The translations under genes and the position numbers were made by a program. Of a stretch of 64,000 bases of DNA, positions 46,446 to 56,569 are shown one piece after another; position 1 is the stretch's first letter; each line of letters starts with the position of its first letter. Source of the DNA: Sphagnum compactum (taxonomy: Eukaryota > Bryophyta > Sphagnopsida > Sphagnales); assembly GCA_965153455.1 (NCBI GenBank), contig OZ234503.1, positions 13,459,118 through 13,523,117 on the forward strand. Direction: 5' to 3'. The notes under the pieces were generated by a model that was given only the letters and a program-made list of their open reading frames with translations, had not been told where the DNA came from and ran no database searches.

Positions 46446-49161
46446 TCACCCCAGCCACTGTTCAGCAGAGCGTTCACCACTGGATCCAACAGCTCGGCGA
46501 ATGCTGATTGTCTCACGTGAGTACTGGTGTTGTAGGCGTTCAAATGAAGTCACATCCAGCTTGCTTGAACTAGACTTGCCCTGCTTGCGCCGCATTTGCT
46601 GCTCCCGAACAGAGGTCCACAGGTTCTCAATAGCATTGCGCTGCACAGATGTGAACTTGAGAGCATTATCATAGGCATGCTTCACCAAGATGTCAATGAT
46701 AGTTTGTGCCCTGCACAATCATTTCACAATTGGGCCTGTCAAGTAACAGTCTCACCATGTCTTCTTCTATTGACTGAAGCCCAAGTGACACTGGATCACA
46801 ACATAAAGTTTGCCAATGTGCAAACAAAGCCAATCACAGAATATCTCAAAAAGATTCAAAGCTCAGTACCTTCTGAACTTGCCATAAAGAAAGGAAGCCA
46901 AGTTAATCTCCTACTCATCTTCACTTACAGCATGAGTGGCTGGACTGTTCAAGCTTCATATTTTGGCTGCCCCTGGCAAGTAAGTTGTCACTGGCTGGAT
47001 AAAGAAAGGAGAAAACATAGATAATCAATTCTGTCTGGCAACAGCATTCTTACCACTGCACTTTGTAATGGTCAGCAGCAAGTTTTAGGCAATTCAGTAC
47101 TGCTTCCCTTTGCTCTCTCAATAGCCCCCTGGCTTCTTCTTGAGCTTTCTTACTGGTAGCCTCTTCTTCTAACTTCCTCCTGGCTCGCTCCTCCTTCTTA
47201 GACACCTTTGGCAGCAAAGCGTTCAATCCAAAGGGATCGCTTTCTTCTTGTGTATTACTTGTGGTACATTGTAACTCAACATTCCCCCTGCTATCTGATA
47301 GACTTTCCTCTGGCAGGGTTGGTCCTTCAATTGTGTCCCTCGTCTCGAGCAGATTTTCCTCCTCAGTGGCCTCAGGCAATGAATCAATCACTTGCCTCAC
47401 ACGGCTTGAAGCTTTGGAAAACTGCAGTTCAGACATGTAGAACAAACACTGATGAACATCACTCTGTGATAATCTTTATGCTGAAATAAGAGAAGCTCTC
47501 ATCAATAGGAAATGTGCAAAAAGAAGAAAACTCTGGACAGTGGTAGAAGCACCTCAATACACCAATCAACACAAAGACAAGCAGCAATCTGACACCAGGT
47601 CACAGTTAAAAAATCCCCTTCTTGTTAATCCTTTTCTTGAATGAAATGAAGTATGTTCTTGTGTTTGTGAATAGTCTGCTGATAGTCTAGCTACCAAGAT
47701 TCTAAAAGGGACAAGAACATAACGCACCACGAAAGTGTCATCAGTGTAAAGGTCATTTGCAACAAGCACCCAAAGCTCCCACACTTCAATCTGCATGCGT
47801 TGTGCTCCACTGAAGCACTGGTCAACATACAGAACAAATTTCCATCCAATCAATGAAAAGACACTGATATCTATATACATAGCTAAAGTGTTCACTACTG
47901 TCAGGACACCCAAAATTGCAATCCTTCAAAATTTTCAGAAACTATGACACTTCTAATGTCCAAAAGTGTGTCCTACATATAATGCCAAAGTTTGGGTTAG
48001 AGCCATGCACATCTCTTTCATGAGATGCAGAAAGAGGAGGGATGACAGATGATTGTACTTTCCAACAAAATCTTGAACCTCTGTTCAAATGACTGTCTTG
48101 AGCATTGAAATTCACCACAAATATACTGTTGTAGAATCAGGCACATTCTTCAGCATAGCCACCACTTCTATCATGGCCGTGTGAAGACTGCAGCAGACCT
48201 GAGACTGCAAAGCAGTGTTCTAGCAAAGCATTGAACACTTTAAGAAGTCAATTTGTTGAGAAAGAGCTGATGGAGTATTCAAGAACAAACTTTGACTGAG
48301 AAAGAGTGGGCGGAGCGATCAAGAACAACTTTCACATGGCAACAAGAGCTGTGTGAAGAAGATTGCTCATATCCATCTCTGCCACAGTTTGCATATGGCT
48401 TGGTGTACATCTCAAGTTTGCCCATGCAGACACATCAACTCAATCATATTCTCACAAACATGCTTGCTTGCATGCCAGTAAATGCAATTGCTACATGTGA
48501 GGTGGGGGGGGGGGAATTAGATATCTGCAATAACATGATCTCAGATGAGAGAAATACCTCCAGTTTTTCATGGACAGCATTGAATAGAGCTTGATAGTCT
48601 GATCTCAGGGCTGCATCTGTGGCATGAGAAGGACACACCATTGCTGCTTTCAGAATCCTGAAAAAAGGATCTGCAGTATCCAGGTTCACACTGCCAGCCT
48701 GCAAGAGCTGTAATGCCAGCTTCGATGCCTTGGAGAATTTCCCAGGGTTGCCAATGTGTATTGCTATTTTTGCCATGGCTTCCACCACCTGCTCACTGCT
48801 TGCCTCAATTGTTGTAGGCTGGAACCTCACTCTTTTCCCTTCTGTTGCATGCACAGAAAGCCATCTCCAATTTGTGAGGCACAATCATAAAATGGAAAGG
48901 TGGGTTTAGGGTTTTGGAAAAACACAGGTTGCTTTACACAGTCTTCGCGTGCTTTGAAACCACAATGTATCATGGCATGGCAAGAAGGGCAAGAACCCCA
49001 CCTTTAGGTTTGGCATCCCCAGCTCTCTTGGTGATCGGAGCAGCTGAGGTTGAAGGAATGGGTGGTTTGGATTCTGCTCTTGAAGCAGCGCTTGTTGTTG
49101 TTGAATTGGGCTGTGGTGAAACTGGAGGCGGTAGGCCTCCAAACAACGAGTCCTTGGCCAT
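46446..49161 (-). CDS. Conserved plant protein of unknown function (388 aa)
   Basis: Five exons, 49161-49002, 48841-48558, 47817-47728, 47421-47054 and 46710-46446, with GT-AG introns whose phases (1, 0, 0, 2) all fit; 388 residues. The start MAKDSLFGGLPPPVSP is followed by a Ser/Pro/Ala-rich segment. Residues 54-148 are helical (AMAKIAIHIGNPGKFSKASK, ALQLLQAGSVNLDTADPFF). Exon 3 has VANDLYTDDTFV. Exon 4 is acidic, then a Lys/Glu coiled-coil-like stretch (SKKEERARRKLEEEATSKK). The C-terminus has QTIIDILVKHAYDNALKF, REQQMRRKQGK and ends EQWLG. I recognise the block order from conserved plant proteins of unknown function, single copy in several genomes. No enzymatic motif, signal peptide or membrane helix is seen; a nuclear or cytosolic scaffold role is a guess. 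Confidence 0.85.
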
Positions 49162-49760
49162 CAGAGGTCTGTCTGTGTGTCTTCCTCTTCGAACCCAAAG
49201 CGTCAGATTGCTGGGAAACACACTGCTGCGTAGGGCAACAGACACCCACCAGCAAAGGATCCCTTGAAAACTCTCGTCTCAGCGCAGAAGAATGATCTCC
49301 CGTGCAACAAACAATTTGGAGTTGGCGTTCCTCACCAGCGGCTGGGCTGTTTTTGGATCACGACAAACAGCAAAATGACGACACAAAACAGTCAGACAAA
49401 CACACAACAACCCCACGCAGTCTAGGCAGCAACGCACAAGGAAGCTAAATAGGATGCAGTCAGCACAAGACCCGAGATTTCATGCAAGCTGTGTGCCCAA
49501 AATCTACTGAAACAACAAGAACCACCGAAGACTCGTGGAGAGAAACAGAACCCAGAAGAAGAGCATCAAATCCAACCCTAAACCCAAGAGAAGCATCAAA
49601 CCCTAATTCGCACAGAGACAGACTGTTCGGACTTGTGGCCATCACTTTCGTGAAGGGTTTTTTCTTGGGTGCACAAATCACACAAGAGACATCCGCACTG
49701 GTTGCATCCCATAACCAGACATCTTCTAACGCGTCTAAAGTCTATAAACCCTAGAAGAAG
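49162..49760 (-). promoter_or_regulatory. 5' flank of the 388 aa gene with telo-box motifs
   Basis: Upstream of the ATG on the minus strand. On the plus strand the words AACCCTAAACCC (about 49574) and AAACCCTAATTC (about 49598) are telo-boxes (AGGGTTT on the gene strand). Such motifs are frequent near start sites of plant housekeeping genes. A third copy, AAACCCTAG, is near 49746. The 90-codon plus-strand frame at 49482-49754 is taken as a shadow of this region. Confidence 0.45.
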
Positions 49761-49764
49761 ATGC

Positions 49765-50765
49765 TTCACGAGATTTCTGAAGAATCCTCGCTAAAGGCAG
49801 TCATCCGCCAACTGTGGGTTTCAGGAGAGTAGTGTCCCAAGTCTCAATTGAAACGAAGAAGAGAGTGGAGAAGCGAAGGAGTGAGTCTGCTTGCAGTTCT
49901 TACACTTGAATGGCTGTGAAGCAAAGAGTCCTAGAATCCTGAAGCTCTATTCGGACACAGCTGCTTCTTGCTGTGTGACTCAAGCTTGAACATGTTGATT
50001 GTCACAACAGTCAGTACACGATGGAGTTTGCTCTCCAGCTAAAGAGAGACTAGAGCTTGAGTCTCTACTAATGCCAAAGCACATGGACAATAACATTCCA
50101 AGAAGGACCCAACAAGTGTCCCAAGGAAGAAAAACTCTTTTGGGTAGAGGCTGTCAAAAGAAGACAAATCCATGACAACCAAGCTTCTGGAGTGCATCAA
50201 CCAAGAAACCAGATCAACCAAGAAAGCAGTTTATAAATCACAGACCATGTGCAGTTTTTTCACATCAGAAAGAAACATACAAGAAACATAGAGCATTGCA
50301 AGAATGGCCACAAGGTGATGATGACTACCAGCAGATCACTAATAGAACAACCAGCTGAAATGAGACCATGCCTCTATCTCTCCTCTCAATTGCATTTGAG
50401 TGAACTCTGAACTTGCATGATGAATGAATGGGTCTTGTCTATAGCTGATTGAGGAGGACATCCCCCTTGATCATCACTATGATGTATTGATTTTGGCCCC
50501 CCTAGGTAGTTGTAGGTCTATTTTGCACATGAGGATTTTGGAAAGATGATATTTGGGCTTGTGTTGAAACTTGAGATTAGTTATAGAGTTGTGATATCTT
50601 GAAGAAATTTGGTGTCTTTGAGAGGATTTTTTGGAAGATTAGTTTATTTTTGCATGGTGAATATATTTGAGTTTCCATAATTCTTCTTCTTCTTTAGCCT
50701 TAAGATAATTACCTTTTTAATGTAAATGGCAAGGCCACAGTGTGACACACCCCCTTGTCTATGTT
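49765..50765. other. No gene recognised
   Basis: Intermediate to AT-rich sequence with no supported exon. The right part (50640-50760) holds GTAAATGGCAAGGCCACAGTG-like words that resemble a stretch near 28500-28550 (CTGTAGCCTTGCCATATTAC, inverted). It may be part of an interspersed repeat. Confidence 0.35.
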
Positions 50766-50770
50766 TGCAC

Positions 50771-51150
50771 CAGTGTTGGGCAAGTACCCAGTTTGGCACG
50801 TTAGAACTGCCCGGTTGTGGTTCTGGTTAGTAAAAACCAAACCAGAACTGGGTCTGATTTTTGGAACCAGGTTCAAAACCGGAACTGGGGTCTCTGGTTT
50901 TCTTTAAAGAGCTGGAAACTGAACTGGAATCAAGCAAGATATTTGGTTTTTTAAAGATGGGGAACCAGAACTGGATCTGGGATTTTTGAGAAAAAAAGAC
51001 TAGAAGTGGGGGCTAATTGGCAGAGTAGTTAGTTAATTGCTGGTTCAGATCCACGTTTAGGTTGGAACTGGGTCTCAATTTTAAAACCTGGAACCGGAAC
51101 CGGAACCAGACCTAACGAAGCAAAAACTGTTCTGAAACTTGTTTTTCAAA
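50771..51150 (-). mobile_element. Repeat family 3, copy next to the tRNA gene
   Basis: It begins CAGTGTTGGGCAAGTACCC and consists of GAACCAGAACTGG-, GGAACCGGAACC- and AACTGGGTCT-type words. It matches 23520-23830 in opposite orientation at one end. No matching second terminus was found before the tRNA gene, which starts 13 bp further on. A hAT-derived MITE is the best guess. Confidence 0.5.
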
Positions 51151-51162
51151 ACCACAACCGAA

Positions 51163-51244
51163 CGTCAACAGCAGGGTTCGAACCTGCGCGGGGGAACCCC
51201 AATAGATTTCAAGTCTATCGCCTTAACCACTCGGCCATATTGAC
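51163..51244 (-). tRNA. trnS-UGA: tRNA-Ser (anticodon UGA)
   Basis: On the minus strand: acceptor stem GTCAATA pairs with TGTTGAC (one G-U pair), discriminator G, A box TGGCCGAGTGG, anticodon arm ATAGA-CTTGAAA-TCTAT with anticodon TGA, a long variable arm (TGGGGTTCCCCGC) and B box GGTTCGAACCC. At 82 bases with a long variable arm and a discriminator G it has the expected serine features. The sequence is of the nuclear (cytosolic) type and not the plastid tRNA-Ser. No intron. A short T run about 20 bases downstream can serve as Pol III terminator. Confidence 0.97.
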
Positions 51245-52316
51245 GTCTTGTGTTACATTTTCAGAAAATGTTTAATAACTAGCCTACATTTTGGGTTTTG
51301 TTCTTATTCTGTTCAACACTCGATCATGCACTAATGCTAATTAAAGTGATTATGAATCCATTTTTTGATAATAAAAACGTGAGGGTAATATTACCATACT
51401 GGCTTGGCAGCTTTGGACACTTATATGGTATTATTTACAAAACTGTTGATACTTTTCAAAAACATGTTTTTTTCAAAGACCAAAATTTTGTGAATGAAAG
51501 TAGAGCTCGTTCAGGATATTAAAAGAATGTTCAAGTTTTCAACATGAAATCTTCAAAATAAAATTTATTAATTAGTCAAACAGATATGTGTCTGAAGGTG
51601 TTCATGCACTATGGTCTTTGGGTATGAATCCTTCAAAGTTCCTTACAAAAGTTTGCCTTGAAAACATAACCATCAAGCAGCACTCCGAGGATTTTTTCTC
51701 TTTGTATTTGAATGCACCTCCTTGCACTAAAGATTACTTCATCACTTGAATTAAAAAAAGATTTCCTGCTTTACACTTGGGAAAGCTTTGCCCCCTAAGG
51801 GCCTCTCCTAATTTGAGGGTTGTAGCCTTCAGGGCGGTAAGCCCGAGGGTGTAGGCTTGAAAGTTTACCACCCTCAAGGCTATAACCCTCGGGCTCCCAA
51901 GGGCGTCTCCTAACTTGAGGTTTCTGATTCTGATCTCTAAAATTTCAAAGAACCAGAACTGGAAGTTCTTTCCGAATTCAAATAATGTCTAATCGTGGTT
52001 TGAATGCAAGCCCTTTTACATGGATTAGGCTTCCTTTGGAGCACTTTCACATCAATTTGTTGTGTTTGAGTCTTTGTGTCATGCACATAGGCCTGCTCAG
52101 GAATACTGATCTGGTAACCTGTTCATGAGACCATGGCTTTTGGGTGATTGATCAATCTCTGGTGTTGTGAACATAGTTCACTAGAGGAATGAAGCATTGC
52201 AAGGATGTGTTATTACTAACAGCAACTGCGGAAGGGATTCATAGGCACAATGGGGGTGCAACCCTTTAGACCTCAAAGAATGTGATAATTCAGACTAATC
52301 CCTCTGGCACCTTCTA
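51245..52316. other. Intergenic, contains a short palindromic repeat
   Basis: AT-rich near the tRNA gene; no exon is supported. See the separate repeat at 51795-51925. The right end should contain the 3' UTR of the GDT1-type gene. Confidence 0.4.
51795..51925. repeat. Small repeat with direct ends and inverted core
   Basis: TAAGGGCCTCTCCTAATTTG (near 51798) and CAAGGGCGTCTCCTAACTTG (near 51899) are direct repeats about 101 bp apart. Between them AGCCCGAGGGTGTAG faces CTATAACCCTCGGGCT as an inverted pair, so a hairpin is possible. It may be a MITE or a snap-back repeat; copy number is unknown. Confidence 0.55.
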
Positions 52317-54708
52317 TTACCTCACAATTTCCACTAAGGTTGCAGCAGCAAAAACAAGGAACAGTGCACCACCCACATACGCTATCACCTGCCATAGACA
52401 CCATGCATTCTTTTCAACCACTGGTGTAGCGTTTCCAAACAACAGTCCTCCTGAGATTAGCTAGATATCAAAAGAGGCCAGACACTAGGCACCCTGATGT
52501 CAGTCAGTGATGGACACTGCTAGAGACTGACTTACAGCGCACATATGAGAAGAGAATGAAAAACTGAATGCAATATTAAAAGTAGTGGAGAATTTACCTT
52601 TTCAGAAATGTAAGTGCCAAGAAAGGAGCCTCCTAGTACAGCCAACTGCAAAGCACAAAATAAAAGTTACTTCCCTGTAAACAGTATGTCCAAACCTAAC
52701 TAAACAGAAGACTTGGGTGCATATGTGATGTACAAATAAATGCCTGGCAATTGCTGACAACAACGTGGAAACTCCACTTTGAGTTCCATTCATGTGGGTA
52801 CATACCACCGTGGCAACTCCATGGCCTGCAATTGCACCTGTCACTACGCCCAATGGTGAGGATGCAGCTGCCAGTGCTGCACCAGAAACAATATTCTCAT
52901 TAAGAATCCTTTCATACTCATTACCACAATACGCCAAACTGTACGCAGAAAGGAAGAGTGCCAAAAAGCAGGGAATTAATGAAAGCTCAATTTGTTTTTG
53001 GACAAATTAAGCCTGTAGACCTCAACAAAGTTGCATAAGTCACCATTGTGACAGCCTTACTGAACATAAGAGAAGAAGAGATGGAGAGTTTGGACACCCC
53101 TACATGTCAACAGGAAACCGGTCCAGCAAAAGAACTAATTGCCTTTCACTTCAAAGGTCCCTCATGTGTAGAGCCCACATACCAATTGTAGAAAAGAATG
53201 ACTTATCACCCCATTCTGCTACAAACACTAGTGCAAAGGTTGCAGCCACAGTTCCTGCTGCAGCCTGCAAACCTTGAGCACCATTTGCACCCACTCCAGC
53301 TATTGCCAATTCAGCCTGCATTTGCCAACAGGGATTCCATAACATTTGGTCATATTAAAATTATGTTTTAGTACTCTAATAGTGGTGAAAATAACTCCTT
53401 TTTTGACCTTTGGATAACAAGCAACCAGAAGCTTGAGCATGAAAATGTACAGAACCAGTATTCAAGGAATACCTCTTGCTGCTCTTCCTCAGCTTTGGAA
53501 CCATCCATTGATGATGCCTCCAGCAGAGTTGACACTCCAAAATACACCAACAGAACCACTGCTGCCAAATCATCCAATGGCAATTCCATGTTCCCAAGGC
53601 TGTCGCATGCCCCCCACTGTCAAAAATAAATTACTCTCATGTTTTTTCCAAGTACTCCACGCTCATTGCACACAAGACTTTCCTGGATACAGAAATAAGG
53701 ATGCCAGCAGGTCCAGTTATTGAGCATGATCTGGACATGAATGTATAAGAAAAAACATACCTGAATGGAAGAACACCATCAAGGTAGTGGAATGCTCGTC
53801 CCAGTGTCACTGAGATTACAGTCATTGTTCTGTCCATGACAACCCGTCACTTAGTAAGGCAAATGTTCAGAGTGAAAAACAGGAAGTTTCTGTCACGTGG
53901 TAGCAAGGTCAAGAAGCGTGGGTGGATGAAACATACGCAAGTGCTCCAAAAGTTCCAGTGAACACAGCCAAGTTTGACTTGCGAGTTGCCAATAGTGCCT
54001 GGCCCACAAAACCATGTTTTCCTCCGCCACTTTAGAATACCTCTTCTACCACAGAAAAATGCATAGTTGTTCTACTGTTTACAGCTTTACAAAATGATGC
54101 CAGCGACTTCTCAGTTTTGGAACATGCATTTCTGTGTTCAAAGGCTTGACTCTCAAGCACAACTGCATGTGAGGTAACCTACATGCTCAATCACTGATAA
54201 ATTGGGAGTTACACCAGAGGCTTAAGTGCGACAGTTGCATTTTCAAAGAGTTTTGAGCAGAGGTTACTTGATGATCTTAGAGACAACACTCTATGCAAAT
54301 GCACAGTCATGCAACATCCTTGTCCCCTGAGCATGAAATGTACTAAATCTCTTTCCTGGGTGCTAGCTATAGAGTGTCAAACTTACAGCAATAAAGAAGG
54401 TCTTGTCTCCAATCTCAGAGAAAAAAATGAGCAAAAATGCCTGCAAATTCCGGTACATGTACAAAAGAATTTGTGAGAATTTTCCACCTTCACAGATGTG
54501 TTGATGGATTTCAGGCTAGATGGCATATGCTTGATACAAAACCAGCATCACTAGAAAAATGCTGAGCCTACTCTGAATGTCAACAACACCATTTCAGGGA
54601 TGATGACTCTAGGGTTTGAAGAGATGATGATCTAGGGTTTTGAAGAGATGATGATCTAGGGTCTTGAAGAGAAGGGAAATTGCTGGTGAGAAATTAAGAT
54701 TTGTAATC

Positions 54709-54754
<46 letters not shown>

Positions 54755-55567
54755 ACACCGAAGCAAAGCCACTTTGAATGTCACCCATGTCACCAAAGAA
54801 GCCTGCACTCTCTTTGCTTGCAACTTCAGGACACAATGTCATGTCTGCAGCAAGTGCAGGAGCACATGCATGCATGCCAACAACCATTGCACCTACTACT
54901 ACCACCACTGCAGCACAATGTGCTACTACTAGTACTTGCCATTGCTTTTGATCCACCTGGAGCAGGTGCAGCAAGGAAGAAAACCTCCCCTGAAGATGAT
55001 GGTATCTTGCTCTTCTGTCTGCAGAATAGAAGATGTCAGCTTCTTCTGTGCTTGACCTTTGAGGAGGTCCAGCAACAGTGTCTAACTCTGCATGCTGCTG
55101 TTTCCAGCCCAATGATGCTGATGCTGATGATGCTGGTGATGGCAGTTTCACCTCCTGCAGCAAGAAATTGTGTTATGGCAGAACAGACATGCAATTCTGC
55201 ATCTTACAAGCCTCTCTAGGGCATGATTGCAGAAGTCCTGGAACAAACCTACCTTGTTGGATTGAAGAAGTTTGTCAGTCTTGTGCAGGAAATTGGAGTC
55301 TATCTGATGAGAAGCCGAGAGAATTCTCCTCTTGTAGGATCTTCTACCAGTCTTCTGTGAGCACTGTTGCGAGAAGCGCGGCTTCCTCCAACAGATCATC
55401 CTCCCTGAACTCTCGCGTAATAATAATCCTCTTCTTCTTCTTGGCCCTGTGTGCAGCGAGAATAACAGCGAAGACGTCAACTGTAACCTTCTGCTGCAGA
55501 TTGTCAAATTGTAACTATGATGAACACCAGAAGATGTGAGCTCCTGCAGGAGCGACAAACGCTCCAT
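52317..55567 (-). CDS. PAM71: Chloroplast GDT1-family Mn/Ca transporter
   Basis: Members carry Mn (and possibly Ca) across chloroplast membranes: PAM71 at the thylakoid, CMT1 at the envelope. Ten exons: 55567-55253, 55154-54759, 54440-54387, 53998-53937, 53829-53761, 53599-53473, 53315-53183, 52876-52806, 52645-52598 and 52388-52317; all phases fit, 448 residues. The first about 200 residues are Ser/Arg-rich, then hydrophobic, ending MGDIQSGFAS, as in a transit peptide plus linker. The two signature motifs are SEIGDKTFFIA (exon 3) and AEWGDKSFFSTI (exon 7), each in a membrane-helix hairpin repeat. Also seen are TRKSNLAVFTGTFGAL, LGRAFHYLDGVLPF, DLAAVVLLVYFGVSTLLEA and AASSPLGVVTGAIAGHGVAT; the C-terminus is VGGALFLVFAAATLVEIVR. 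PAM71 versus CMT1 cannot be decided here. The ATG at 55567 gives a 105-residue first exon with donor AAG|GTAGGT; an inner ATG at 55399 is an alternative. Confidence 0.92.
54601..54671. repeat. Three 23-24 bp units carrying AGGGTTT
   Basis: GATGATCTAGGGTTTTGAAG and close variants occur three times in a row inside intron 2 of the GDT1-type gene. CTAGGG lies at 54609, 54632 and 54656. The words AGGGTTTG and AGGGTTTT resemble telo-boxes. Confidence 0.8.
54714..54752. repeat. (GA)n microsatellite beside a splice donor
   Basis: About 19 GA units (CT on the gene strand). On the minus strand the intron 2 donor GTGTGTTCTC is followed within six bases by this CT run, so the first 45 bases of the intron are almost pure pyrimidine. 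Confidence 0.9.
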
Positions 55568-56122
55568 ATCTCAACAACAAGATTACTGCGCTCTCCAGCA
55601 AAGCAAAATGTGGCGACTGGTTCTACAACAAATCCGAACTGTTGCAGCAGCAGAGTTGGAAATCTTCTTCTTGTCACCGCCTCTTCTTCCTTCCTTCCTT
55701 CAGTAGTGTTGTTCCCGCGGAAGAAGAATTGGTTGCGTCCGGTTTTGCAGTTCATCCGTGATGATCTTCTTCTTCTTCATTCCAAGTGTTGTGTCATCAT
55801 CATCGCCACCTCTACTACCGTCGTCGTCTACTCCTCCTCCTTCTCCTCCTCCTCCTCACACCTATCCAGCAGCGGCTGTCGTATGGCTACAACAAAAACA
55901 AGAACAATAACACTGGTGCGATTCCTTATCCCTTCCGGAACAAAGAAGAAGATCGGTTTCCTCAAAAGACAATCTCCTTTTAGTTTGTGGGCCCGATTTG
56001 AGCAGGATTTCATTCTTGCGCGACGTGCTACTGTCTCTGAGAATTCGGAGAGAGAGAGAAACAATCATCAGTTTCATTCTATTCCCACTATCCACATAAT
56101 TTTCCTTAACACTAATGTTTGA
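55568..56122 (-). promoter_or_regulatory. 5' flank and leader of the GDT1-type gene
   Basis: Upstream of the ATG at 55567 on the minus strand. It is rich in GAAGAAGAAG-like purine runs on the gene strand (for example 55660-55690 and 55750-55860), typical of plant leaders. The 201-codon plus-strand frame at 55517-56122 has Ser-rich, low-complexity composition and is read as a shadow of this leader. GC drops sharply after about 56080. Confidence 0.45.
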
Positions 56123-56411
56123 ATCAAGGATTCAACATTATGGCAAACATGTCATGAACTTGATTTGCATCATAAGTTTTCGAAAAAATTATGAAGGGTT
56201 TCAACACCTTCACAACTTCTTATTGCATGTTTTGTTTCAAGAGGAGGAGTTCAACATCAAATTCATTCGAAACTTCAATCCCATTTGAAACTTGTTGAAA
56301 TTCAATTTCCATGTTGAGACTATTAAGACAATAGATGTAATTAGGGCATCTTTCAATAGCCCCTTGATTGATTCATCACACATGTTGTGATGATAAGGTT
56401 TAAAACACTTG

Positions 56412-56563
56412 CACTACTACAAAATGTGGGTGCAGTCCACTAGTCCCTGTTCACTAGACCAGTGAATTCACTACTTCTTTACTGGTCCCCGTTCACTACA
56501 ACAAGTGAATTCACTCAAAATCCAATGAAATCACTTGGCGTACAGGGAAACCTTTTGTTGTAA
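56412..56563 (+). mobile_element. CACTA-type MITE (family 2), copy 3
   Basis: It starts CACTACTACAAAATGTGGGT, the cleanest terminus of the family. It continues with TCCACTAGTCCCTGTTCACT, GTGAATTCACTACTTC, CAAGTGAATTCACTCAAAAT and ends AAACCTTTTGTTGTA. About 150 bp, no coding capacity. Confidence 0.8.
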
Positions 56564-56569
56564 TAATTG

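Noticed and set aside
55517-56122. 201-codon plus-strand frame
   Set aside because: It is antisense to the first exon and leader of the GDT1-type gene, Ser-rich low complexity, and has no homologue I recognise.
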